This document shows, piece after piece, positions 29,267-43,068 of a stretch of DNA of 64,000 nt; the first letter of the stretch is position 1, and each line of letters starts with the position of its first letter. This stretch comes from Protonemura montana (Eukaryota > Arthropoda > Insecta > Plecoptera > Nemouridae): positions 2,946,570 to 3,010,569 of the forward strand of contig OX387602.1 in the NCBI GenBank assembly GCA_947568835.1, in the 5' to 3' direction. A model generated the notes under the pieces. It saw only the letters and a list, made by a program, of their open reading frames with translations. It was not told where the DNA came from and ran no database searches. The position numbers and the translations under genes were made by a program.

Positions 29267-29307
29267 CGTGGAGGAGCCGAGTTTGCTCTGCGGGCTGCAT
29301 TTAGGAG
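29267..29307 (+). repeat. Copy A of a 41-bp interspersed motif
   Basis: The core is GTTTGCTCTGCGGGCTGC, preceded by a GGAGGAGCCGA segment and followed by TTTAGGAG. It matches copy C (29604-29644) at 40 of 41 positions, although the sequence between them is unrelated. An internal GAGC...GCTC pair could form a short hairpin. Confidence 0.9.
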
Positions 29308-29430
29308 CATGACCCGCCAAAGTGACCTAAGCACCCAGCGTGTATCATTCTGGTATTAACAGAAAGCGGAAAACCAATTTCATCACATTTTGCATGTTTT
29401 CCTTTAAAAAAATGAGTTCAAGGTACTGAC

Positions 29431-29459
29431 GAGTACCAATGAGTACTCAATGAGTACTT
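29431..29459 (+). repeat. GAGTAC short tandem cluster
   Basis: GAGTAC occurs at 29431, 29441 and 29452 with 10-11 bp spacing, about one helical turn, directly before copy B of the interspersed motif. Confidence 0.7.
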
Positions 29460-29461
29460 GC

Positions 29462-29489
29462 GAGGAGCCAAGTTTGTTCTGCGAGTTGC
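29462..29489 (+). repeat. Copy B, decayed copy of the same motif
   Basis: It aligns over 28 bases with four differences from copies A and C. All four are G-to-A or C-to-T transitions. It is immediately preceded by three GAGTAC units (29431-29459). Confidence 0.75.
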
Positions 29490-29603
29490 CTGTAAATAAT
29501 CTTGAGCTAGAATATAATTTGTAATAAAATTTGTAGTTGAAATTTGTAATTACTAGAGGTAAATGCCATTTAAAATTTATTGATTCGTGCATTATTATGT
29601 CGA

Positions 29604-29644
29604 CGTGGAGGAGCCGAGTTTGCTCTGCGGGCTGCTTTTAGGAG
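29604..29644 (+). repeat. Copy C of the 41-bp motif
   Basis: Nearly identical to copy A, differing by one A/T change after the GGGCTGC core, with no similarity in the flanks. Identity this tight, ending sharply, suggests a constrained or recently copied unit. Confidence 0.9.
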
Positions 29645-29756
29645 ACGCACCATTTTCCCAATATGCAAAGCTAAGACTAAGGTACATTGCACATAGATAT
29701 TAGATTGTTATTAGCACAAAGTATCTACATTCAAAGTATCTATGTTCTAATCTTTT

Positions 29757-29785
29757 CGGTTTGCTCTGCGGGCTGCGTCTAGGAG
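29757..29785 (+). repeat. Copy D, 3' part of the motif
   Basis: The 18-base core GTTTGCTCTGCGGGCTGC is perfect and is followed by GTCTAGGAG instead of ATTTAGGAG. The 5' GAGGAGCC portion is missing, so it is a truncated copy. Confidence 0.85.
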
Positions 29786-30356
29786 TTCAATAGTTAAAGA
29801 AATTCAAATTCAAAGCGGTGCTCGGAAGTATGACACAGATTTCAAATCAACAATCAGTTTATTTTGAGTTAAAACGATTTCGTAGATGAATTGAAATTTG
29901 CTCCACTGATTTTCCGAGACCCTCGGAAAGTCAAAACTCAAATATTGTTTTAGTCCTAATTGTGTTTAAACTATTTCAAATCTGAGAATGAAATGCAACT
30001 TTCATAGTTGCTGAACATCATTTTGTTGAATATAAACGCCCCTCCTTGTCCCGTCCCCACTTCTCTGCTGCTCACACGCAACAAAATCCGACGAAGCATT
30101 GGATCCACTGGTCTTTGCGTTTTTGCCCGATTTTTTGCCACAGCTTCCAAGATTAATTCGGCCCGAAGACGACCGGATGACGACAAACACCCTAACAAAT
30201 GACAGCAGTTACATCCGAACGTCCATAATCCATATCACTGACACGCGGCGATGTTGAACTGGAAAGAGACTTGCAATGACAAGACGTGGCGACGAAGTAG
30301 ATGAGTTCCTTCCTTCCGCCGCCCGGCCGGAAGTCGCCCAATCCAACCCCCTCCCT

Positions 30357-30368
30357 CCCCCCCCCCCC
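30357..30368 (+). repeat. Poly-C run, 12 bases
   Basis: Uninterrupted C run within a C-rich tract. Confidence 0.9.
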
Positions 30369-33300
30369 TCACCCCAATATCGGAAGTGCATTAGCGTCAG
30401 CAACAGGCCTGACGTCATAAACTAAATCCACCCGTACAATCGACCTCATATTTCACATGCAAATGGGTAGATTGTATATCGCCAAGCAACGTGAAACGCC
30501 GTTTTATAACTTTATTCACTACATGCGATTTTTGCTAGTCTTGAAATATTTATCAAATCGGCATGCTTATAGCTTCCACGCGGATATAAGTTGTGCATGT
30601 AAGAAATATTTCATATAAACAAGCTCCTCTAGGGGCTGTATTTATTATTATCTTACGTAATGTGAACGGGAGGACAGATTAAGTATTCCCAAATTAAATT
30701 TTGATAATGTATATATTCCCACTGGCGTGCTCCGGAGAGCGCCGCTCGCGGTGCCTGCGAGGGCAGGAGAAGAAAGAGAGGTTGATGTCATCGTTGGGCA
30801 AGTTGCCGGGAGTCTGAGCGCTAAGTTAGAGCCCCTATATAACCGTCCGGGACGGACCACACCCAAATCAAAAGCGATGAAACACACGCCGATGAGATAT
30901 TTTGCCCGACTCGGACGTAGAAAACGTAGGAATGGATACAGCTGGTTTTCAGCGAGTGGACGGATAAAATCAGACGCGTTTCCATTATTTGCAATTCAGT
31001 TATGCGTTCGTATTTAAAGCGGACTTGTTTTTGTGCCCCAGTAATCTCATTTCGATGGCATAAAGTATTCGATGTTACTCGTCAATGTTCGACTCGAGAG
31101 TTTGGGCGATGCCACCAAAGCCATGCGCATCATTAACGCCCTGAAAAGCTCAGAGCATTTCATTTGTTGCGAAAAACATACAAAAAAGTTAGTTATGTTA
31201 CTGAAATTGCTAATTGAAAACAAATACAACATGCTCTTCGCTAAAGAATGTTATATTTTTTAAAACCAGATTCTATATAAACGTTTTAGTTTTGCCTCTT
31301 TGGGATGATTTATGAGCTCTGTTTTTTTACTTTCGCAGCAGATTTCTTTATCAGTAACCAAGCGAAAGTGTTGGTATATTGGACCGAAGGGTACACTACG
31401 CACGTACCTAGAGGGCGAGGCATAATTTGCGTGCCTTTCATGTTTCCTCGACATGTACATGCGCTGCTCAAGACGGGTAATACGCTATGAAAACACAGGC
31501 CATGGATTGCACGGGGCCATTACCATTAGCATAGAGTGACTCAACCGGGAGGTAGGGAGTTGGCTGACGCTGCCTATCTACGTGTGAATGTCGCTTTTTA
31601 ACGGACTTCTTGACACGGAAAGAGAACGCGCACCAACGATTATTTAAATTACGAATTTCCTCCTCTTTATGGAGAATGACTCTAGCCATGCCATTATATA
31701 ACAGCGCAGTTGCCTTGTACCTTGGTACGTATGCGTAAGTGCCTAAGAAGTGGCCTATAATATAGAAAAATATAGTCTGTGAAGCTATTGTGCCTTTTCA
31801 TGGATCCGCTACGGCATTTAACTATGGGGGCGTGTAGTAGTGGAGGTTCGAAGCAATCAAGTCGCCTGCAACTCGACCTCTTTAAGTGTGTTTCACGCAA
31901 AGTTGATTTCTAATAAGCCCTTCACTTAATCGGATTTCAATTCGTCGATATTCGTTCAAGAAATTGCTGAGTTTGTCCCATCAGCATAGGACGATTGTCT
32001 GAATCGCTAACCAAAGCATTGTCCCATGTCTCCATTATTTCTGCTGTCAGCAGTTTCTCAAATGTGCAGTGCAATTCCTCAACATTATATCATATATATA
32101 TACCTATATCTATATATAAATACTTCCCGAGAGATTATTGGAGTTCGACTGGAATTAAGCGATTCAGAGTCAGGATATATAATGGAAATGTTGACTAGTT
32201 TTGTCTGTAATCCCAATCCAAGGATTTAGCAAATCGGGTTAAAGCAGTTCGAGGAATTACTATTTCTCTAGCATCGCTGCATAAGGCATCCTAGAAAATG
32301 TGTTAAAATTTCTAGCAAGATTAACTGCAGTGATGCACTTATAAGCAGGGATATTACTTGATAAAGTGCGAGATATGACCATGTTCACCCTAAAATAAGG
32401 CCGTTGATATAAAATATTTTCTTTCCATCTTTTGTTATTTAGTTTTGTTAAAATCACTCAAGTGTGCTTGCACAACCTTTACATGCTTCTTCACAGTACG
32501 GCCACCAGGCTGATGATTTTCCAAAGATTCATTTATTTACTTTTACTGGAAAGAAAAACTAACTTCACTAGATGGAAGAAGAAACTCAGTTTGAAATGCA
32601 AATACCAAAGCTTTTTCACAGCATTTCGCCGAGAGCCCTTGAACAGCTCATCACCCCCGCAATTCACAGACAGAGGGTAATAAACACAAGAAGTTTATAA
32701 AGCTGAATTCAAATGGGAAAAGTCCAATTCTGTGTAGAGGATGTACAAGAGGATGGGGTGTTAAGGGCCGTGTGCTTGTGTATATGCTATTTCATTGTTT
32801 TCAGTTCCCGCATGAGGCCACGGCTATCGCGCAATTTTAGATCCAGTCTAAAAGTTAATCAGTTTTGTGTTTCGAGTCGGACCTAGGCAGGCACCTCTCC
32901 CCCTCATGCCCCCCCCCCTTTCCCCCCTTTCCACCCACCCTTCCATGTTGTTCAATGTCCACGGTGGAGTCGAGCGCAACCATGTCCAACTGTTATCGGG
33001 TTCCTAACTCTCGGTGTAGGTAATTACATCGCGCAGCCAGGAAATGAGGAGAATCAACAGTAGCTGTATAGGAGGACGTGCTCCACCGGCCTGCTACCAT
33101 GCAGAGGTAAAGCAGAATAGGTAGTGGATTATTACCTCCAGTCTAGAGCTAACATAGACTCTAATGACTGCGAGTGTTAGCTTCTAGCCATTGGGTAGAA
33201 AACAAATGTCGCATTGTGCTGAACAAGGCTGGAGATAAGCAAATTACCAACAAGCCTTCAAAATTGGAGTGAGACCCGGTGAGGACGAGGGGGGCATCAT

Positions 33301-34899
33301 AACCAGCTGGCTTCAGTGCACCCGATCTTGGCCGAGTGGCAGTGATATTCTCCAATAATGCCTCTAATTAAGGCGCACAAAAACCAGCTAATTAGAAGGT
33401 TTCGGATGGAAATAAAGCGGTGGTCGCAGACCCGTAATGCAGTCGAACGACAGACCGAGCGAACGCGAGCGCCTACGTGCCTTTCTGTGGCACCCTAATA
33501 AACCACCATTGTTTTACGTTCAGTGGACAAACAATGGAGCAGAGCCATTTACGGGCGGCACTGCTTGAAAGTGGGAAAGCCTCAAAGACAAAGTGCAGCA
33601 CCAACACCGCTCACGACAGTGTTCGGCGGGAATCGATCGAGATTTGGCTTCAATTGTGTTCAAGAGTGCCTTTGGATTATTCCTTTTATTGTCGTAAAAG
33701 CCACAAGGAGTTGGAGGGTATTTTTATACAGTGGTGAACGCACGTAATCAGCGCATTCAAACTGGAACAAAAAGTTCCTCGAGGACCTGTCATCTCTTAA
33801 TCATTTGCTAGCAATCGCTCAGCGATACCCGAGTTTCATTTCCATTAGTCCAGAGGGGCTCCAGAGTCTCGTAACCTGGAATTTCAGCTCGGAAACAGGC
33901 ATAGAAGGCACAATGAGTAGGTGAATGAAAGCTACGTTGAAAAGTTTTACATACAGTTTAAATTGAAAAAAAAAAGGTTTAAAGGATAGAACGTTGGAAC
34001 AATTAAAATGATATTTCCGATGCGGAAACGCGAACGCTGTAGCTATTTGTTAGTCGGTCCAACTCGACGGGGCCGCTGTAGCGTGCCCCGGCAGCCTCCA
34101 GCCGCCGCCGCCGCCGCCGAAGCAGAGGTTGGAATTCTAGCTGCTTCGCGACATGTTCCATAAGCTGTCCCCCTTTCAAATAAAATTGGATTATTATCTC
34201 ATACCGATTTGCAGATGCGCGCTGAAGGCAATCAACAAGTGAACGAGAAATTCATGCTTAATCGTATTAAATATGAAAATCGAATGCAATGTGGATTTCC
34301 AATTCCCGCAAAATAATTTACATTCTAAATCTCCCTAGTACATCTCTTAAGCGATTAGACTGTAAGCATTACACTCTACACTGACATGAGATTTATTCAA
34401 ATGAGATCAGAATTGTTATGTTAATGTAATAAAGTATTGATTGCTTTCTGCAGTACCGTACCTACCCATAAATAGTAAATAGTTTTAAAGTCCCTAAATC
34501 TATTTGAATGTACACTCGTAGCGCGTTTTCTATGTATGCAATTAAAAACATTTTGCGCATTTGATTAAAAAATTCGCTGCAGCAGCAGCTCATGATGGTA
34601 CACGAGGAGGTTAATTGTCTGGTTAACGGGCTCAACCCGGCACCTCCACTTGCAAGAAGGTGAGGAGATTGCACCGAATCTCAGTGACCTTACTTCGTAA
34701 AATTATAACACAAAGTTGATTCTCCGCGTAGCACTGTGATCTCCGCAGTTTTAGACTGCGAGAAACGAGTTTCATATCGCGTTGATAAGCTGGATTTATT
34801 TTTATTTTCTGAAAATAGGAAATACTCACATAGGAAAACGACTGAAACTTCAGGGTTCAGGAGCAATCCTGAGCAACTGCGGGACTTGAACAGAAGATG

Positions 34900-34928
34900 G
34901 TGTGTGTGTGTGTGTGTGTGTGTGTGTG
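34900..34928 (+). repeat. (GT)n microsatellite
   Basis: About fourteen uninterrupted units. Confidence 0.95.
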
Positions 34929-36625
34929 GTTGCGTACTAGAGCAAGAAAACACTCAACATCAACAAAAAAAAAGGGAAAGAAACTCTGCACCGGAGAAAC
35001 CGCGCCATTTCTCATTAAAATACTATCGACCCGCGAGATGTGCCGGGGTTCTAAGTTTTATTTTGCAACTAGGATATGACGTGGGCCCTTTTTGGCGTAT
35101 TTTTCGTTCGTCGAAGCAGAAAGCCAATGCATGGTTATTTGCATAATCATCAGAAGGAGGCAAGTTCCGTCCTCAGTTGACTGATTTTGCCCGACAAGCT
35201 GGTTGAATTTAAGAGTCTGTGGATTTGTACAATCACATTCCAAATAAATGTCATCTCGACGAATTCATAACTAAATTTGCACAAACCTAAAAGTGAAGAA
35301 CATTTTACATATCCGCGACGGAGAATATCATTTAGTTTCATCGGTCTCTTCCCGATTGTTTTCCTAATGTAATGCTGTGCTTGCGAACGATACGAATTCG
35401 TTTACGGAAACCGATCAACGCTTTTCAGAAAACCTTAGTGCCGAAATTATAAGGAGAGTTTAATTTTAAAAAGCTGAAATCATTGGGTGTGGGAAGGAAA
35501 TGAGTCGGCTGGCAGAAACGGCGACAGAAAACACAAATCTGCGTGGAAATGGGGCGAGTAATCGGATAAGCATTTTGGCAACTGCCGTGCCACATTTGAA
35601 TTCCATCTCTGTTCCTCCTATATTTTCACAGCTTCCTCTCGCTCGCTCTTTTTCTCTCTCTCTCTCTGGTGACCATCTTTGCATTAATATTTGGGATGCA
35701 CTACATAAAACCCAGCGTACACATTCATTTCCAACCCATGATATAAAACAATCCAACCAAGAAACAGCCGAGCGAAAGTGTGAACCTTCATAGAATCCGT
35801 TCAACTGAATAAGACGGTTAAGACTATAAGGAACAGCGAATAATAGTGGAGCCCAGAACGAGGCTCAAGACCAACTCAAGACGCTCGGCCGTGCAAAGTT
35901 TCTCGAGGTAGCTGGTATTCAAGTTATGGCTGTCTCTAGCACGCCAGCCACACTAATACCGAGATAAGCAATTTCCCCTCGCCCACCCTGCATCTTTACT
36001 CTGACGCCGGCTGATATTACGCAGAGATAATTGTTTACGCCGTGCATTAAACATGACTGTTGGCCGTTAAGGTGAACTCTTAGCCTGTAGTCTGTGCTCA
36101 AGCAAACACGCAAGCAAGCCGTTAAATTTTTCACCCGGTTTCCGGAATTTGAATGCGTTTTCGCGGCGGTCTGCAACGCCTTGGTCAATTTCAGCGGCAA
36201 CGGCAGCGCTGTCAGGTATCAACTCTCAAGTGGGATCGTGAATGAAGTTGGCTCCCATGAGACGGATATTATGCGGTTGCTGGTTGGCGCAACACTTCTG
36301 GAAAGTTGTTTTTGATGTGACGAAAATGCTTCCCTTTTAAATGCGAGGTAGTGATTTTTTGTTCCCTTGATTATTGCATAATTTAATGGTGAAGTTTTCA
36401 TTCATATTCATGAGCTTCAGCTGGATGCTGCAGTATCTCTCAAGCGGCGACGCTTGACACTAATTTTAATCTAACCCTTTGATTAATTAGTGGATTTTGA
36501 AACCGGTATAATCTTGTATATTTAGAAACAGTTATTACTTTTGCATTTTCGAGACAAAATCATTCTTGTGGCAACTCATTAGAGCTGAAACGTATATATT
36601 CTGGGCACAGAGTCTGTCATCGTTT

Positions 36626-36655
36626 GCCGTCGTCGTCGTCGCCGTCGTCGTCGCA
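36626..36655 (+). repeat. (GTC)n-type trinucleotide repeat
   Basis: GCCGTCGTCGTCGTC type units with GCC interruptions, about ten triplets. Confidence 0.9.
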
Positions 36656-37250
36656 GCCGTATATACTGACGGAGCGTTTTCGCAAATGACTTAATTCGAG
36701 TGATAATTAAAGTCGAGAGTGAGAGATGTGCCTAATAAAGAATCTCTCGTACGTAAGCACCCGAGTCTGGAGAAGCGGAACGAAAACGAGACTTGCAATT
36801 ATATGGAAAGTTTGCGCGCCGCGGCGGCAAGGGTCCTGCCCAGCCTGGGTCTCGTTACAACAATGCTATAACTTAAAAACATTCCTTCTTCAATTGAACG
36901 ATAAGTACTCGGTGAATGCTCGCACCAGCTGCTACACTGTTATCGTCGTCATGTGAAAATGTGGCCACCCTTATTGCATGCTTGATTTATACTCGATATT
37001 TTAAAACACGAAAACAGAAAATTTTAAAATTCAATCTTGCATTTCCCATCACTTACGTGGCGCAGGTGGCAGAGTCGCCCGCAGAGTTCTTATTATCTTA
37101 TTTGATTGGCATAGCTAAAAATGATTTTATCATAAATATCGAAACCACCTTCTATATGCTGCTCATACTTTTATCCTTTTTATCGTGCCCAATATTTGAA
37201 AAATATATAAAAGTGAAGCATCCTTAATCAATTTTGACGTTACTGATTAA

Positions 37251-37790
37251 GTGCATTTTCTCGGCGCTCTTGTCTCGAGCCCCCGGAGAGTGAAGAGCCC
37301 CCCCCCCCCCCCTACCTTTGGCCAAGCGTCCAGCGTCGGGCGTCGAGGGACCTGACCGTCGCGGCGACCACGGCGGTCCGCGACGGTCATCCGTCTCTGC
37401 CCGACCACGGCCGACATCGATTCCCGTAATTGGAATTCGCCAGGGGGTGGCTGCGCGGCCGGCCCCTTGCATTGCTCTTAAAACTCTTGGGCCGTTCGGC
37501 GTCGGCGTCAAGAAATTAAGGTGCGATCACGGCGCATCTCGCATGTTAATTAAAGCGGTTGCACGCAATTTGCATGCCAATTTACCGGGTATGTGCTGCG
37601 GAAATCATCTATTAGATTCGAAACGGGAAATCGATTCGATAGAAGGAACGCAATCGTTTACCTGCGGGCATGATTGCTTCGATGCATGCACTACATGTGT
37701 ACAACAGGTGTGGGAGCGGCGGGGGCGGCGGCGGTGGCGGCGGCTGTGGCCGACTAGGGGCGGGGATCAGATGGGCTCTGACGCCCGTGC
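37251..37790. other. GC-rich CpG patch
   Basis: Begins with C15 (37298-37312) and includes a GGCGTC pair (37498-37509) and a GGCGGC-rich segment at about 37715-37750. An open frame of 183 codons crosses it, but its content follows the GC-rich repeats, so I do not call it a gene. Confidence 0.4.
37298..37312 (+). repeat. Poly-C run, 15 bases
   Basis: Uninterrupted C homopolymer at the edge of the GC-rich patch. Confidence 0.95.
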
Positions 37791-40700
37791 TCCTGGGGAT
37801 ACTATACTTCTGTCAATAGGGCCTTGCTGTGCACTTTTACCAATACATACTCGAAAGACTGCCACCTAATACCCTTTGTGCCGTGGAAAATTGTTGCTTT
37901 TTACCTCGACTGATAGATTTTGTTCGGTCGTTGGGGCCGGTTTCAGCCTGACCGCGCTGCCAACGGCGAATACATACATTTTGAGAATGTTTTTGTGGAA
38001 AGAAAAGTTGCTAAGTGGGTCTATGATTACTGTTTTGAAAATTAATCTGCAAAATATTCATCTCGCTGTGCTCGTTTAGGGCCTAGCCTCAGCCTCGCTC
38101 ACGTTAGCGCGTAAAGGGAGGAAAGTTTTCTCTGACATTAATAATTCGGACCAAGTGGTTCTAGTCCATATCTTCACCAAGTTTTCAAGACTTCTTTTTA
38201 TCCCCCTCTTTATTCTCAGAAACACCCTCTTGCATTTGTCATTTGTCGCACCGCTGGGAGAAATTCTGGTGACAAAAATGTCTTTTTGAGTTATTTGCTT
38301 CTACACCATAGTTCTATCGGGTCACCTTTATTAGCGTCAGCCCTACTATTGGAATATTTAGAGTAGTAGAAATACGACCGCATAATAGGCTCTGTAATAT
38401 TCAGTGCTCATGTGATGTCATAAATTAAGAGCTTATGCAGGGCATAATAATATGTAGAGTGACTTTGTTCCCTTCCCGTGGCGTTCGCGTTATGCAGATC
38501 GAAGGACTATCAGAGCAAAACCATGAACAGGCACTCGAAAACAATTCTGTTAATTCGCGGTAATAGCGATAAACACGTTAGTAAAATATGCAGATTACCG
38601 ATCGCGGTCTTGGAAAGTTATTACCAATTTATTGATTTCGGCCGCTGCGGGCATCGAAGTACCACGAATATGATTCCCCGCCCCGTTTCCCCGACTTGTT
38701 TTTCTACACGAGTATGACGTGGGTGGAAAGTTGTATTCTCTTGCATCGTACTACATGTAGTTCTTGAGTACAGCACGTTTGAGCACGATATACCGACGAT
38801 TTTAGATACACATTTAAATTCGATATGTTACACTTCTTTCTCGCGTTCCTTCCTTTTCTTAAAACCAGCTCTCGAGCTCCTCAGTCTAAGAATACTCTCA
38901 CACAATGCTCTCTCGTTTTAGTCTTGTTCCGACTGGATTTAAACAATGGGAAGAACTGCAATTGAATCTGGAGAAAAAGTAAAAAAAAAAAAAACGCTTT
39001 TAAAGCAAGTATAAGGATAATGCAAGGCATTTTTCATGGTACTTCTTGCAGATAAAATATCCTCCGCTAAACGAATGCGCTCAGCTGGACCAAGCGGACT
39101 GATCTTATTATTTGCCAGTGTTTCATATGTTTTATAGCGAAGCTATTGTCCCCGCTCACGTTGTAATTAAAATGTCAAATACTGTCCACAATCTACGCTG
39201 TGTGGGTTTCCGAAATTAATAAAAAAATATATACTCTCGCAAACCACGACGCCAATAAAAAAAATTATGCAAACGTCATTTCGCGACAACGTTATCGTCA
39301 TGGTGGCAATGTAGATAGAATTATTATCGCTGCCGGCCAGGGGTGCGTCAGTCATACCGGAAGCCCATTATTCGTCGCATCCGTTATTCAACCAAACAAT
39401 TCCGCCGGTGCATGGCGTTAAAGCTGATCGAGCCGATCAGATACCATGACGTAGCTATTGATTCCAGTCAAATGTCAAGATAAATATGACAGATAAGGTG
39501 GCAGCTGTGCTGCTACTCATGTCAGCAGGCGAATTGCAAGTTACATTTTGCTGACACTAATCAATTATTATAGATGTATTGCCAAAAATCGAAATGAAAA
39601 CGCGACTCCCGAGTGGTTGTTGATGGAAACTGTCGGCGTCAATTCTAGGTGAAAGGGACCACCATCCGTTTTTTTGAGATAGTTAACAATTTTCAAGTAA
39701 TTAAGGTTCGTCCGCGAAGCAAGTAGTGAACTACTTGTTAAAACTGTGCTTGGAGCGGAGTACACAGCTTGAGATTTGGGTGTAAATCAAACACGTTTAG
39801 CAAGAGCGTTCTTTTTAAATGTTAATTAGAAGAATTTATTCCAGTTGTAAAGAAATGTTTATAAAAATATAAGTCAAAACAAACTCCCAAAGTTTCTTTG
39901 GGTCATTAGAAGACCCTTGCTTTGGAGACAAAGATAATTATTCAAATGTTCATTTAGAATTCCATGCAATTTTTATTCAAGACTTTGTTTAAGGGTTGGT
40001 TTATACTGCAAGACACTGAATCACTTAAGAATGTCAAATTAAATCAAGACGACAAGACATGGGAGCTGAGCTTGGTCTAATGGAAATAAAGCACGACTGG
40101 CTTGTATCTCCATTCTTATTCTTCCTGTGGAGCGAACACACTCCATTCAAACTGTACAACACCGCCCCTTCTCAACGGAACACTCAGAAACCGATTATAA
40201 CTTCAACAAATCAAGAAAGAGAATAGTAAAAAGGAAAGCTCGTTATCGCATCTAGTTCTCCTCTCATAATTGTTGCAGTCCTCAATCACAAACGATTTGA
40301 AAATTAACGAAAGGCTGAATTAGTCGCATTTCAGCTGCTCGGCGGAAAATTGACAAGAAACTATTTTCAAATGAACGCTGTTTAACGTTATGACGGTACA
40401 TTTTATACAAAGATATAACTTCGGAAAAACACGCTCACCTCATTAAAAACTTTTCTTAAAATATAAATCGTAGGAGCGACTCGTTCAACGAGCGAACACG
40501 TAGAAATGAAATGCATGCACAAAAAATGAGCGAGGTATGGTAAATGATCGCAGAGTTTTCGTGTGCCAGAGAATGTGTCTAAAGAAAAGAATAATGGTAG
40601 ATTTCAAATGTGATGCCTCATGTCGGGCATTATGCGATACGATAAGATGGATGAGGTTATGTAATCTAAATAAATGAGGGTTCACGTGGCGTAACAATAA

Positions 40701-43044
40701 GATCAACACCTATATAAGGAATATTAAAGCTATCTCATCTCTAAGAGAAAATTTTGTGTAAGAAAAATCCTGCGTGATAATAGCAGTGTGCGATGAATGC
40801 ATTTCCTGCTTCATTCACAACGTTTCAATACGCTCTCTGAAGGGCACCCTCATTTGCTAAACCCTTCTTGCCAACAAAATACATCTTCGTGAATAAAGTA
40901 ACAGATTACACTGAGTTACCATTATTCAAGGCAAAATGAGTTTTTAGCAAATTGTGTTACACTTACGGTGTTTGACGGTCTGCCTTACACTCTGCTCCCT
41001 TCTGTTGATTAATGCCTTTTGAGCTCACGCCGGCACAGAACGCCATGTAAATGAATTCGGTACCTAATAGTCGAGCATTAGTAGAGCCTACACAGTGTCA
41101 TAGTTGCGAGGGAAATAATATCTCACCGGCCAAAACAGTGTTTGTTTGGCGACTAGAATTTGGGTGCCTGTAACAAAGTTCTTCTAAGTGAATTACAAAA
41201 GTGCTAAACATGTTTTTTTTAAAGCTTTTGCTTCACTTTCAAGTTCATTGACAGCGCCACCCAATTTGCATCCAAGAAGAATATATATTTAAAGAGAAAT
41301 TAACTATTTACTTTATAGGATTTATTCGTAGCGAGTTCACGTTGAAAAGAACAAAAGAAACTTCAACCATCAAGATCTGCTTACCGCGAAACACGTTGTT
41401 CAAGGGCGATGTAGACAAACGCTATGTCTAAGAACGTAGGTACGCAAAAATGTCCATTTCGTATGGTAAAATCTTAAAGTTAACAACATTTTTAGAATGG
41501 GAATTCTCCAAAAATAATTTTAAGCAAAATCTCACTGAAATAAACGCAGTTTATCAAAGTTTTTCGTAGATTTTTGAAGTACGGACTATTACATTTTGAT
41601 AACAGACATGACTAGAGATTGAAAAACCAATTTTTTGCGAAATATTCTCAAGACCTTCCTCTAGGTTGTTATTTGGAACTTAAATCATTCTGAGCGAAAG
41701 GTTGTTCCCAGGAATTATTCCCGTCACCCTCTGCATTGTTTTTATTTTTCATAGAAACCGCTTAATACATGGCTTAGGATTGAGAAAAGAAAATAATTGT
41801 GAACACAAAACATGTGAAATGTTGAGATTGGTTTGTGGTCCGAATTTCAGTTACCTAGTGACAGTGGTTTGGAACCATCGTCAGTAATTATATTTATCCC
41901 GTAAAACAAATACTGGCTGGAAATCGACCACCCTCTAAAAATCCCGGTCTTCAAGTCAAGACATGTTATATTATGGATATATGTATCTGTGGTGATAGCG
42001 AAATAAACCCATTAATCTAGCTCGATGTGCATACTTCAAACCAAAACAATCCGCAACCTACGCATTTGTGTTACGCTGGTAGACGGAGAGGAAAGTAGTA
42101 AGTTATGAGAGGGTCTTATGTCCCCTTTATACTTTGCATCTGGGTACAAAGCCGTTATATTGCATGAAAAATTCAAATTGCGGCACGAGATGTTGAACTT
42201 GGTCCAGGGTCGACGAGCTCGCTGTGGCGAACTGCGATGCTGGAGGTGGAAGAAGGTTGCAGACCAGCCACTGACGCTACGGGCGATCCGGAAGTGCGGT
42301 CTCAATGCATAATCCATGAGGAGGTTCTTCATTCTCGTTAATCTCGGACACGTACAATTATTTACACTCGCTGCTTTTCCTAACAGCCACGCGATATTTC
42401 ACAGGATGTTGCCCGGCTACGCTCAGTATTTATTCAGTCAATTTTCGCGATTGAGTTTCGCTGACTGTGAGACTTGCGCGGATATTTTATCCAACACCAT
42501 CGCCCGAGTTTCGAGGCCGGAAAACTAGCGCGGCCTCCAGACCTGGCTTTACACGCGTAGAAAAACGCACGTCGGCCTACCTGCCTTGTATCAACCGGAT
42601 TAGAGGCAAATCGTGGAATTAATGAGCACGCACGCACGTAGGACGAAATTTCACCGACGGACTCCTTTCTGCACGATGTTAAAATTTAGTGCGATTACAT
42701 CTCGAATGTTGTTGTAGTGAAAAGCTGGAGCCAGGTATACCTACGCTCGAATGTTTTACCATGGGCCAACGTGGGGTCTGTCCTGTGCATATGCGCTATG
42801 CGTCACTCGCCTTGCAGCTTTAGCATGTTGTAACTGATAAAAAAAAGGTATGAAAACGCAGCCTAATGCAGTGATTTGAAAGCAAAGTGTATGCTCGAGT
42901 GGCCACAGCTCTCTGGAGTGGAGTCAGCCTACAAGCTCATGTTATAATTTACCTGTTTAGCATTGCTCGTGACCTTTTCATACGAATTTCTTCTGCCTTA
43001 CCTATAGAGAGTACGCAACTTTTGCAAAAGTATCAACATTGAAA

Positions 43045-43068
43045 TGTGTGTGTGTGTGTGTGTATGTG
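43045..43068 (+). repeat. (TG)n microsatellite
   Basis: About eleven units with one TA interruption. Confidence 0.95.

Larger units (their letters stand above)
29801..37250. other. Gene-free stretch
   Basis: Contains C12 (30357-30368), C10 (32909-32918), a GT repeat (34900-34928), a CT-rich run near 35636-35667 and a GTC repeat (36626-36655). No supportable coding sequence. Confidence 0.5.

Noticed and set aside
37318..37869. 183-codon plus-strand frame
   Set aside because: It lies in a GC-rich patch with few stop codons by composition, and the product is Arg/Gly/Pro-rich and follows the repeats.
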